Position numbers and translations under genes: made by a program. A stretch of DNA of 64,000 bases, from the NCBI RefSeq assembly GCF_000696095.1, contig NZ_BAYX01000012.1, forward strand, positions 62,001-126,000, read 5' to 3'. The stretch's first letter is position 1. Each line of letters opens with the position of its first letter. The DNA is from Rhizobium rhizogenes NBRC 13257. GTDB lineage: Bacteria > Pseudomonadota > Alphaproteobacteria > Rhizobiales > Rhizobiaceae. This document shows positions 36,267-44,748 of the stretch, in pieces. Under the pieces are notes generated by a model. The model worked only from the letters and a program-made list of their open reading frames with translations, did no database searches and was not told the DNA's origin.

Positions 36267-37358
36267 ATGGATTTGCTGTATGAGCCGTCGTCCACAAGCG
36301 CGTCTGCAATGACTGGACAGCTGAGCACGACGATCCGACAGCTCGAAGCGGTCGCTGAATCTGGACGCGCCACGTCAGCGGGAATCGAGCGCGTGCTATT
36401 CGTCTCTGCCGGGGCCGGTCTAGCAATCGCGAAGAGTCTGAAACATTATATTGAAGAGGTCAGCCGGAACCTCAGATATGAGGTGTACGCGTCTGCAACC
36501 TTTGTGAATCTTCTGCAGGTCAACGCGCACGCGGTGGATGATCCGGCGACGCTTGTCGTGTTGTCTTCGAAGTCAGGGATGACACCGGAAACTGTCGACG
36601 CAGCGGGGTTCTTGAAGAACAAGGCTTGCAAGTCAGTTGTCTTCACGACATCTGCAAGCTCAAAACTCGCCTCCTTCGGTCATCAGGCATTCTTCACGGG
36701 GAAAACAACTCAAACTTTCCAAGCTATCCATATGCTCATACTGTCTTTTATTGGTGGCATTCTGAAGGAAAGAGAGAACTGGGCACTACTTCCGGTTCTT
36801 ATTTCATCTCTGCAGGCACTTCCAGTTGCCTTGTTTAAGGCAGCAGAAAAAGGCGTCGAGCCTGGAACAGCGTTTGCTGCAAGATTTGCAGAGGCTCAAC
36901 CAATCTATTTCATCGCCTCGGGATGCGCCGGGATCGTTCCTCATGCGTTTGGGCTGTGCGTCCTACAGGAGAGGTTTGGGTTCGAAATTCATACAGTGGA
37001 TGGTGCCGACTTCTTCCACAGTTTTGTTGAAACTGTCCGCCCGGAGAAGGGTAGTCACTATGTTTTAATTATCCCCACTGACGCCAGCAGGCCTCAAATG
37101 TTGGATGTTGAGACCTTCTTCAACACCCGATTCAAAGAGGGCGAGATAAGCTACGAGGTAATAGAGACAGCGGGCTTTGATATGTCGGGCATTGATGCAC
37201 AGATTGGAACAGTTATCGGTCCGTTGATCTGCGAGGCCTTTTTGAAGCCATGGGCACCGATCCTAGCGGAAGCTTCAGGGAAAACAATGAAGGATCCGCT
37301 GCGGCACATGGGAAAGTACGACTACTACAATTGTCACCGCTCCATGGGGGCTATATGA
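36267..37358 (+). CDS. mas2: Mas2, mannopine-synthesis conjugase (SIS-domain)
   Basis: A 363-residue T-DNA protein. SIS-type phosphosugar-binding features include VLFVSAGAGLAIAKSL near residue 50 and SSKSGMTPETV near residue 100, with a second SIS-like half around residue 220. Mas2 is known to join glutamine to a hexose, giving deoxyfructosyl-glutamine that Mas1 then reduces. It shares its fold and key motif with the bacterial SIS gene at 1-775, which should run the reverse reaction. A plant AATAAA signal lies at 37474-37479, 116 bases after the stop. Confidence 0.9.
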   Translation: MDLLYEPSSTSASAMTGQLSTTIRQLEAVAESGRATSAGIERVLFVSAGAGLAIAKSLKHYIEEVSRNLRYEVYASATFVNLLQVNAHAVDDPATLVVLSSKSGMTPETVDAAGFLKNKACKSVVFTTSASSKLASFGHQAFFTGKTTQTFQAIHMLILSFIGGILKERENWALLPVLISSLQALPVALFKAAEKGVEPGTAFAARFAEAQPIYFIASGCAGIVPHAFGLCVLQERFGFEIHTVDGADFFHSFVETVRPEKGSHYVLIIPTDASRPQMLDVETFFNTRFKEGEISYEVIETAGFDMSGIDAQIGTVIGPLICEAFLKPWAPILAEASGKTMKDPLRHMGKYDYYNCHRSMGAI

Positions 37359-37635
37359 ACGCCCTCGCCCCCGGTCAGACCTATCCTTGGCTCAAAAATA
37401 TCCGGCCAGTGGTGTCATCTTTTCTCCTGCGACGTGTGCACTATGTGTGTATTTTCATACATTTGTGTAATCAAATAAAAATTTGTATTTTACTTTAATC
37501 GTTATATAAGAAATATTGTTATAACTTACTTGTTTGCCTTATCAACATAACGACGGTACATTTATTGATGCCACAAAGACACTACATCATAAACGCAGAA
37601 TTACATGACATTTCCACTATTAAATTCTAATATCA

Positions 37636-38190
37636 TTAAAATACACTCTTTCCAGCACATACAATCTCTTCATATTTAAAAAACATATCGCTCTGATCCT
37701 GTGGCTGACGCTGCCGGGTAAAGACATCGAAGGCGTTGCACTCGCCGCCCACTGTGCGCACCGATATCTCACCGTTTTTCTCGAAACAACTGCTGGGCGG
37801 GAACGCCACAAAATAGCATGGAGGCCCACGGGATTGGGGGGCGGCACTCCCATCAGCAATGGAGTTGAGTTTCTCACAGGCCTCGGCGCTTGTCACGCCT
37901 GCAAGGTATGGTGGAAGCGAGGTTACTTTGGCGGCTGAATTGCTACTGTTGAAAGGGAGGCATCGATTCTTTACACACCAGTCTGCTGTTGCTGCATCCA
38001 TATACATGTAAAGAAGCTTGTCGACCGTCACAGTCTGATCGAGATCTGCAACCGGGTAACCGTGGCTTTTCCAGATGTCGAGATCATCGCGGTAGTCTAG
38101 TAGCGCCGCCTCAAGCTCCGCCTTTACATCCAGGCCCAGGACTGTAATGAGAGAAATAGTTTGCAATTGATGCTCCAACTCATCCGCCAT
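37636..38190 (-). CDS. orf14: ORF14, RolB-family (plast) protein
   Basis: A 184-residue plast-family protein between mas2 and orf13a, the position orf14 holds in Ri T-DNAs. It carries the family hallmark LPPYLAGVTSAEACEKLNSI, comparable to LPPYQKNVSFNEVNRGL in RolC. ORF14 has an unclear biochemical role; in Ri T-DNAs it is reported to help rol genes in root induction. The ATG at 38190 is used because plant expression needs one. A minus-strand AATAAA at 37566-37561, 70 bases past the stop, is a likely poly(A) signal and faces the mas2 one. Confidence 0.85.
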   Translation of the reverse strand: MADELEHQLQTISLITVLGLDVKAELEAALLDYRDDLDIWKSHGYPVADLDQTVTVDKLLYMYMDAATADWCVKNRCLPFNSSNSAAKVTSLPPYLAGVTSAEACEKLNSIADGSAAPQSRGPPCYFVAFPPSSCFEKNGEISVRTVGGECNAFDVFTRQRQPQDQSDMFFKYEEIVCAGKSVF

Positions 38191-38769
38191 GCTTATACTT
38201 TAGCAGGATTAGTGTTTCGTGCCTCCAGCTGTAAATTCTCTTCTGATCATTTTAGAGCACAGCTGCAGAGTATTTAACACCCGGCCTCCTCTTTGTTGGT
38301 TTCTGTGAACTTTTCGAGATGCGAAATAAATAAATAATGGAATCATATCTCAATTGTGCATCCGAATCTGCCAGCGTGCATGTATTGGGAAGGGAACCTC
38401 TCACAAAGCATCATAATCGGAGCAGCCCCACTTTTGATATTAGTGTCAGTCAATGGTGGTCCCGCAGATCAGCCAATCAGGAACGCACATAGTGAAACGG
38501 TGAATTCGATGCGCTAGATAACAGGAACCCTTCCACTAGCAATCGAGTTGTATCCGCGTCAGCCTCTCGTGCCTAACCTAAATTCGATGCTTTTTAGATA
38601 TTATTGTTTATCCTGGTGGATTCTGATTTTGAAGGCTCGTCTTCGGCCACGCGATTATATTCCATGTCCACTAAAATCTTCTTTTGAATATTAAATTGAC
38701 CTCTATCAAGAGTGCTGGGAGATCAATGCTATAAAGGCAGGTTTTAAGAACTTGGAAAACATATAGAGA
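38191..38769. other. T-DNA spacer between orf14 and orf13a
   Basis: AT-rich non-coding DNA expected to carry the divergent promoters of orf14 (minus) and orf13a (plus). A TTAAATA-like word lies on the minus strand near 38272-38279. No other coding signal is seen. Confidence 0.5.
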
Positions 38770-39099
38770 ATGGCTATAGAGAATGGCCTGCTGATCGACT
38801 GTTTGCGGAACGCCGATAGTCAGGACGGCATGCTCACCGTTCGCACGATTCCATTGACTCCCTTAGGAATTGGTATCCTCTCCGCCGTTTGCCGACGGAG
38901 CATTTTTTTCAAGCGAGCGAGATGGAAGAACAGATTTGCCCGTTGCTCAGCAACCGTCCCAATGGCTATGCCCAATGAAAGCTATGGCAAGAAGCACAGG
39001 GTCCGTTACAAGCCACCCGCTTTGAGCCCCCTGCGACGGCAATCTCCGGCAAGGTCGTCGTGCTCGTCGCCTCGACGCCAGTCTATTTGGAACACCTGA
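38770..39099 (+). CDS. orf13a: ORF13a, small basic SPxx-motif protein
   Basis: A 109-residue basic protein lying between orf13 and orf14 on the opposite strand, exactly where orf13a is known in Ri plasmids. The C terminus has SPLR, SPAR and SPRR, the serine-proline SPxx motifs described for ORF13a and linked to DNA-binding regulators. The first ATG is at 38770, with a second in frame possible. It is short and not part of the plast family, so the assignment rests on position, strand and the SPxx cluster. Confidence 0.65.
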   Translation: MAIENGLLIDCLRNADSQDGMLTVRTIPLTPLGIGILSAVCRRSIFFKRARWKNRFARCSATVPMAMPNESYGKKHRVRYKPPALSPLRRQSPARSSCSSPRRQSIWNT

Positions 39100-39529
39100 G
39101 CTTGGCTTTGGTGCTACCGGCAAGTCACTCAACTTGGCTACAACCTGCGTGCTCTCTCAAATTCTGTCTGTGTTATTTAAGTGTATCGGGCCAGCGCATA
39201 TCCCAATAATCGCTGAAACCGCCGTTATTATTATCACGTTGTCACCTTTTGTTTATTGTCATCGCATATTGAATAATAAATAGCTGCGTAACATGATCCT
39301 TCATTAAGCACACCCCACTGTACTATTATTGATTACAATACAATATATTACGTAATATAACCAGTCATCGACGGCATACAACACTTATAGTACAAATACC
39401 CAAACTATAACGAATTTTACATAGGCTTTATATCAGCCTTTTATTTTACCACAATAACGTGGCCGACACACGGGAACGTAAAACGAAAGATGCAGGATAT
39501 AAGCCAAGTAAGATAATGCGATGCACTGT
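39100..39529. other. T-DNA spacer at the convergent 3' ends of orf13a and orf13
   Basis: Strongly AT-rich, no gene seen. TTTATT at 39440-39445 reads AATAAA on the minus strand, 85 bases beyond the orf13 stop, and is a likely plant poly(A) signal. Confidence 0.5.
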
Positions 39530-40123
39530 CTATTCCAGCAGCACCTTGCCGATTGCCAGTATGGCATCATAAGCTAAAGGCTCCCCCAGTTCCCTGCTAT
39601 AAATCTTGCAAATTCCTTTGCCGCCACTTCGTGTCACGATTTCACAGCTCTCATAGTTAAAATTTTCATTTGGGAAAATCGCCACAAAATAATCCATGTC
39701 TTCTTCTTCCTGGTACTCTCCTCCCGAAACGGAATTGTGAATTTCCCTTAAAGCCGCCAGTGATACGTTTGTCTGATAAGGAGGAACGGCGCAGGCGAAC
39801 AGCTGCCCATCCGAATCTTCCTTGCACAAGAGGTGCTTGTTCTCCTTGCAGGCTTTAGCCACGTCCAGGGAGGTAAAGACGAAGGACAAAGGATACTTCC
39901 ACCCAGCCTGATGCAGCTCCATTTCCGCATCGTTGACATAGGCAGCCTCTGCATGAGCCCAATGCTCAGCTGCAGATGGTATATAGTACTTTAACGTCTC
40001 TCTTTGTGCAGACTTGTGGGCCTCCACCACATTTAGAAGCTGAGCCTTCAATCGAGTGGGCTCCTTGATCCAACGAAACTCATCGATATGAAACCGTCGA
40101 GAGCTACCGTAAGAACGAGCCAT
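39530..40123 (-). CDS. orf13: ORF13, RolB-family (plast) growth regulator
   Basis: A 197-residue protein starting MARSYGSSRRFHIDEFRW, recognised as Ri-plasmid ORF13. The plast hallmark CAVPPYQTNVSLAALREIHN lies near residue 115, and MDYFVAIFP follows. ORF13 alters plant growth (cell-cycle and leaf/stem effects in transgenic plants) and is conserved among Ri plasmids and in Nicotiana cellular T-DNA. A TTTAAATAA word on the minus strand at about 40170-40178, some 50 bases before the ATG, can serve as TATA box. Confidence 0.9.
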   Translation of the reverse strand: MARSYGSSRRFHIDEFRWIKEPTRLKAQLLNVVEAHKSAQRETLKYYIPSAAEHWAHAEAAYVNDAEMELHQAGWKYPLSFVFTSLDVAKACKENKHLLCKEDSDGQLFACAVPPYQTNVSLAALREIHNSVSGGEYQEEEDMDYFVAIFPNENFNYESCEIVTRSGGKGICKIYSRELGEPLAYDAILAIGKVLLE

Positions 40124-40785
40124 TCAAATATTTAGGTTTGTTCAACTTGGCAAAAATGCATGGGAAGCAGACGTTATTTAAAGGTGGTTGGTAAATAGTG
40201 TCAGCAACGCAAATTATTTGGGCATGACATTTTCTTCCGGTTATTACTCCAAGGACATATTGCTTTAAAACGTTTTCTATTTGCTACAGAAAATCAGTAG
40301 CCCCCATTGTGTTCAAATAATTCAGGAACAAAAGTCATCCTTCCCGACTTTTTGGTTTCCTTATGTTGAATTCACGCTAGTCTTGAAAAAATTAGGCTAC
40401 TTTTTTGTCGTTATTTATCGATTTTCAAGGAGTATGACTTTACATGGTAAGGAAAACATGTCGGCACTTCTTTTGAGAGTTCGGTAGCTAATTTCGGTAG
40501 ATTAATCATCTTTTACGGCGAGTGGGCTAGTGTGGTCATATATTGCGGCTGTGTGAGAACGATTAAAACTAGCCTAAGAAAGCCATAACAAATGTCAAAC
40601 AGAAAAGGCTTAATTTCAAACAAATGACCGTTCAACTAGAAACAAAAGACAACTCAATCAATAGCATAGGTCGCATCTGACCATATCCATGATACTTATT
40701 ACAGTATTTTATTAATAAGTAGAACAAGTAGACACATTGGGCCACCGTCGACATCAGCACCCTCAGATCAGCGACTGCAACCAGT
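40124..40785. other. T-DNA spacer between orf13 and rolC
   Basis: AT-rich stretch carrying the orf13 promoter and the rolC 3' end. TTTATT at 40708-40713 (AATAAA on the minus strand) is 73 bases past the rolC stop. No gene seen. Confidence 0.5.
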
Positions 40786-41322
40786 TTATCCAAACATGCA
40801 TTCACCATGGCTTACCACCTTATCACGGTCGAGCTCATGCCGCCGGGTTGCATAGAGGTCAAAGATCAGAGTCTCTCCGTCTGTCGAAGTGAGCCTCAAC
40901 TGCTCATCCAGCTTGGCGACGTGGCCAGGGAAACTAAGTGCCGCGAAGTAGGCGCTCCGGATAGGATCCTCGTACCCGACGAAACCTGATGCCTCCCTAA
41001 GCCCCCTATTCACTTCATTGAAACTTACATTCTTCTGGTACGGCGGCAGATTGGTGAGGAGCGCTCCATGCGTCGAATTGTAGGGCAACCACCCTCCATA
41101 GAAGCATTGCATCATCGTTGGGCAGTCAACGTAGAGGAACAGTGTCTCAGGCGTTTGGGGAGGATGCTCTTCGTCGATATCCATCGACGGGTTCTCACCG
41201 AGTTCGATCAGGGAAACCCGCTCGTCTGAGACGCTTTGGATGTGCTTCATCAGCTCATCGCTTGACGCCACATCCTTAACCCTAAGATTGGAAAAGAGAG
41301 CACACAGGTCAACTTCAGCCAT
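40786..41322 (-). CDS. rolC: RolC
   Basis: A 178-residue protein recognised as RolC from its opening (MAEVDLCALF) and from LFLYVDCPTMMQCFYGG, LLTNLPPYQKNVSFNEVNRG and EASGFVGYEDPIRSAYFAA. RolC is a plast-family protein that changes plant growth and strongly promotes hairy-root and dwarfing traits; its biochemical activity is debated. A canonical TATA box, TATAAATA on the minus strand at 41385-41378, lies about 55 bases before the ATG. It is divergent from rolB across a 1.09-kb promoter region, as in other Ri plasmids. Confidence 0.97.
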   Translation of the reverse strand: MAEVDLCALFSNLRVKDVASSDELMKHIQSVSDERVSLIELGENPSMDIDEEHPPQTPETLFLYVDCPTMMQCFYGGWLPYNSTHGALLTNLPPYQKNVSFNEVNRGLREASGFVGYEDPIRSAYFAALSFPGHVAKLDEQLRLTSTDGETLIFDLYATRRHELDRDKVVSHGECMFG

Positions 41323-42413
41323 GTTACAAAAGTGGGAAACAGAAGTGGCTTGTACCCATAACTCAAAGCACCATTACTATTTATAGATGTTATGTACTAT
41401 AGATAAAGTTGAACATAGAGATGGGTATAGATGCACCAAGAAATTAATAATAAATAAAACGGCTACCGACGTACCACGTCGCACATTTTATAAAATAATT
41501 ATATATTAGCACGTGTCTTCTTTTAAATGAATCAGAGTTTTGAACGTTAGCAAAAGCACGGATGGGAATAGGTTCTGATGTCCAATAATGGTGGCATATC
41601 ATCAACAGAATCTCTCTTTTCCATTAATTATAGTACACCCGCCTACCTTTATTTATGCTGCGAAAGACGCCACTTTTTTCAACCTGAGCCCCACGTTAGG
41701 CCTGTCGGCACCAAGCCAAACAGGTGTCGCTTTTTCATTGGACTCTCATTTAAAACATGACAAAGACAGCATTCATTTATTCTGGCTAAGTGCAGTTTGG
41801 GCCTTATGTTGATTTTGGGCTCTAAAACGGATCATGGCTTCACATCTAAAGCCCGTTCTGATGGAGTACTTGTCTCATCATTACAATATCAAATCGTATA
41901 AGGTCACGTTGATTTCAATAATTTACATTCAGTTTGGCCTAGCCATGTGTTTGATAATTACTAACATTTTGCATAATTTATGTCCTGTGCCGCACGTGTA
42001 AAGATTTTTAATTATTATTAAGCACTTCATATCTTAATCATAAAATAATAATGCCTCGTGATTACAACCATCAATACAGCTGCCAATTCAACTTTTTACA
42101 AACCCAATAACCAGCAATTTTAAGCTCTGCCCCCACCCCTCCCCATTATGGGAATCTTTTAGAAACAACTTTTAATAACGCCAACAAAATACGAAAAAGC
42201 AACCGCACTACTATCAACGTGAACCACCAAGCATGCAGCATTTTTGCTTGATCCATGTTTCATGGCCGCCATGTTTTGAGCATCGATTTTGGTGGGATGG
42301 AAATTATTGCCAAACTGACTCTTGCTTTCCCGACCAGAGACTGTGGCTGATTGGTCCGGCACCGTCCTTTAAATGGTACTGGAACTTGCAGTTGGTTCAT
42401 ACTCATCATCGCA
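41323..42413. promoter_or_regulatory. Divergent rolB/rolC promoter region
   Basis: A 1.09-kb AT-rich gap between the start codons of rolC (minus) and rolB (plus), without convincing genes. The rolC TATA box is at 41378-41385. In other Ri plasmids the equivalent region carries the tissue-specific and auxin-responsive elements of rolB and the phloem-specific rolC promoter; specific elements were not resolved here. Confidence 0.7.
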
Positions 42414-43178
42414 ATGCCTACCCACATGCACTTCCTTCCACGCTTTTACCCAAGAAATCTGACGCAGGCCTGGAACCAGATCAACTTATGCGAGGAGATC
42501 CGCTTCGCCTTTATCACCTATAGCCAAGTCTACGGCAAAACCCTCATGGAGTACCAGAAGGGGTGGGCTCGAGACGTTCTTGAATTGGAGGAAAACTCGC
42601 CACCGGTGAATATCCTCAAACAGTTAGCTCAGATTTTAAAGGACCAACTATGCTATCACCGTCCCATGTTTGTCAGCCAACCGGATTTAGCCCGAGAGAG
42701 GGAGCAACATGTATTTGTTTATCTTTCTCGCGAAAAAATGCAGAAAGTGCTGAGGGAACAATCGATTACGTTTGGAATGGAGGCCGTCGTAGCAACGACG
42801 ATTCAACCCTATCGTTGCGACCTTTCGGTCAAGGCACTGCTCCATGCTCACAACCTTGCTTGGCCGCTCCGGCGCATGGTAAAATCTGATCTGGAATGCT
42901 TCATTGCTATTTTTGCAAGTACCTTATTCGTCCACTTGCTTGAGGCAAAATTGACCAACCTTTATGGGAGAGAGGCACCTTGCGCGTTCTTTGTGCGGCT
43001 AGGCACTGAGAACCGCCGCTATGACGTTATAGCCTGCGGCCTTACGAAGTTCGATGAAAGCGACTGTGTGGTACCACCTCCGGCGGCAGCGCAGCCAGAC
43101 TTAAACCTGCGGCTCTCAGTGCAAAGCGAAGAAGACGTGATGAAGCCTGAGATAGTATACCCGAAGAATGAAGCCTAA
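42414..43178 (+). CDS. rolB: RolB
   Basis: A 254-residue protein recognised as RolB: HFLPRFYPRNLTQAWNQINL, then the nearly invariant HVFVYLSREKMQKVL and EQSITFGMEAVVATTIQPYR, and the C-terminal EEDVMKPEIV. RolB is the main hairy-root inducer of Ri T-DNA. The ATG at 42414 gives the family N terminus (a second is at 42426); the frame is open 21 codons upstream, which is leader. It converges with rolA and diverges from rolC, the standard Ri layout. AATAAA at 43308-43313 lies 130 bases beyond the stop. Confidence 0.97.
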   Translation: MPTHMHFLPRFYPRNLTQAWNQINLCEEIRFAFITYSQVYGKTLMEYQKGWARDVLELEENSPPVNILKQLAQILKDQLCYHRPMFVSQPDLAREREQHVFVYLSREKMQKVLREQSITFGMEAVVATTIQPYRCDLSVKALLHAHNLAWPLRRMVKSDLECFIAIFASTLFVHLLEAKLTNLYGREAPCAFFVRLGTENRRYDVIACGLTKFDESDCVVPPPAAAQPDLNLRLSVQSEEDVMKPEIVYPKNEA

Positions 43179-43653
43179 GGCGGCTTGAGCTCCTTGCAGG
43201 CCACCTTTATCTATGAGTTTGTCGTGGTTTCCATGTTCTCTCGCGTAGCCTTACGATTCCTTCGGGAACTGTAGCATACGCCCCAATGTGTTTGACCTGT
43301 TTATTCTAATAAATGTTTTCGCAATAATAATAGGTTTACCTCTGCTTTTTCTCTTAATTATTACACATAACATCAATATTTTGAAGAACATTGTTACATA
43401 TCGATACAACTGCAAATGCTTAACACGATTACATTTAATATACCTGAAAACATACATATCATTGTATGATGTTATTCTACGTTCCAATACATTTTGGAGA
43501 GACGTTAAAGTACTATATAGAAAATTAAATAATCGCACTGCGGCCCCAACAGCTTATTATAATATAATCGAAATCATCTCCGCTGGGGGAGATAATATCG
43601 GACATGGTGAGCCACGTGCGTATTAATCCCGTAGGTTTGTTTAGAAATGCGTA
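43179..43653. other. Shared 3' region of rolB and rolA
   Basis: Very AT-rich spacer between the convergent genes. AATAAA at 43308-43313 serves rolB; TTTATT at 43300-43305 reads AATAAA for rolA on the other strand, so the two signals lie almost on top of each other. A 17-base word, GCGTATTAATCCCGTAG, occurs twice, at 43618-43634 and 43649-43665; the second copy overlaps the end of rolA. No other gene seen. Confidence 0.5.
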
Positions 43654-43935
43654 TTAATCCCGTAGGTTTGAATTTTTCGGTCCACCGACAAAGCGTCCCC
43701 TCGTAGCAATTCGATGATCGTTGACCATCACGGAAGGCCCCGGGGAAGTCACAGCCAGGGGAGTGACGCTCAGATCATCAAGCTCTGCAACTTGGTCAGG
43801 GGGAACATCGCCCGGCGACACGCGTTTGGCCTTCCTCTTCTTGGCCTTTGCTCGCCGAACTAGGTCGGAAAGGACTAGTGATACCTCTCCAAACGTCTGA
43901 GCCATACCGGCAACGTTTATTCCGGCTAGTTCCAT
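43654..43935 (-). CDS. rolA: RolA
   Basis: A 93-residue small basic protein recognised as RolA: MELAGINVAGMAQTFG, LVRRAKAKKRKAKRVSPG and a C terminus ending NLRD. RolA causes wrinkled leaves and hormone changes in transgenic plants; its mechanism is unknown. The ATG at 43935 matches known RolA. The frame is open 48 codons further, but that stretch contains an apparent intron in the mRNA leader. The TATA box TATATAG (44070-44064 on the minus strand) fits a start site upstream of that intron. Confidence 0.93.
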   Translation of the reverse strand: MELAGINVAGMAQTFGEVSLVLSDLVRRAKAKKRKAKRVSPGDVPPDQVAELDDLSVTPLAVTSPGPSVMVNDHRIATRGRFVGGPKNSNLRD

Positions 43936-43936
43936 C

Positions 43937-44009
43937 CTGAAAAATAAGAAAGGGTAGATATCAGAAAATACGTTGCTTGTAAAATGAAACAAAGATGAAG
44001 AACACTTAC
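43937..44009 (-). other. Probable spliceosomal intron in the rolA mRNA leader
   Basis: On the minus strand a plant-type donor GTAAGT begins at 44009. A pyrimidine-rich acceptor TTTTTCAG ends at 43937, one base before the rolA ATG. The 73-base interval is AT-rich, as plant introns require. The rolA transcript of pRiA4 is known to lose a short intron from its untranslated leader, so this copy probably does the same. Confidence 0.75.
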
Positions 44010-44748
44010 AGTATTGAAGCGTTACAGCATGATCTAAATAATCCTTTGTGCTGGTAAATGGATCTATATAGGACTTCATCAGGTAGCTTGCGGAAGACTA
44101 AGGGAAAGTAAAAGCAGGCCCACCGCCGAAAGGCATGGTCGTTGTAGGCCCTCTGCAATGATGAAGCATTCTTCTTTCGTTTAGCTGTTAACGTTTCTCC
44201 GTTGATTGCGGATTTTCTTTCAGCCTGCTCAATTGGCAACATTAAAGTCTTTTGAAAATGAAATTTGAACAGAAGGCGATAGTGACATTTTAGCTCGTCC
44301 ACAAATATATGCAGTCCTAATTAGCGGCTAGTGGACCCCAAAAGGTATAGTGGCGAATGCAAGTGGGGCGGCTGCCATTGACGAGTGCAATGACCTCATT
44401 GGGGTTAGTGGGAATATCTCGAATTGCGTGGCCGGCTAGTGCTCTTGTCAAGGGGCCCGCTTTTAGCTGTCAAGATGCGAAAGCACGTGGGGGACAAGCA
44501 AATCACGAAGGCATTTTTCTGGAGATGTGAAGACTTTAATGTCATCAATCACAGCGCTAATAGTCTCAGATGGAATTTTTTGGAATCTAATTAGTGTCAG
44601 TCTTAAACGTACCCAGAAAATATTCTTAAGCAGGATGTAATACTAAAAATAAGGGACAAACTTGATTATTCATAGAACACCAAAATTACGATGCCGCTGA
44701 GCAGCTTACAAGCCTACGGGATTAATACGCAATAGTACATTAATATAC
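44010..44748. other. rolA promoter and orf8 3' flank
   Basis: No convincing gene. TATATAG on the minus strand (44070-44064) is the likely rolA TATA box. A 98-codon minus-strand frame (44006-44302) covers the promoter and leader and lacks support. The rest is AT-rich downstream flank of orf8. Confidence 0.5.

Noticed and set aside
43288..43626. 112-codon plus-strand frame rich in isoleucine, tyrosine and asparagine
   Set aside because: Composition is that expected from random AT-rich DNA in the rolB/rolA 3' region.
44006..44302. 98-codon minus-strand frame upstream of rolA
   Set aside because: It spans the rolA TATA box and the intron donor and has no recognised domain, so it is treated as promoter and leader.
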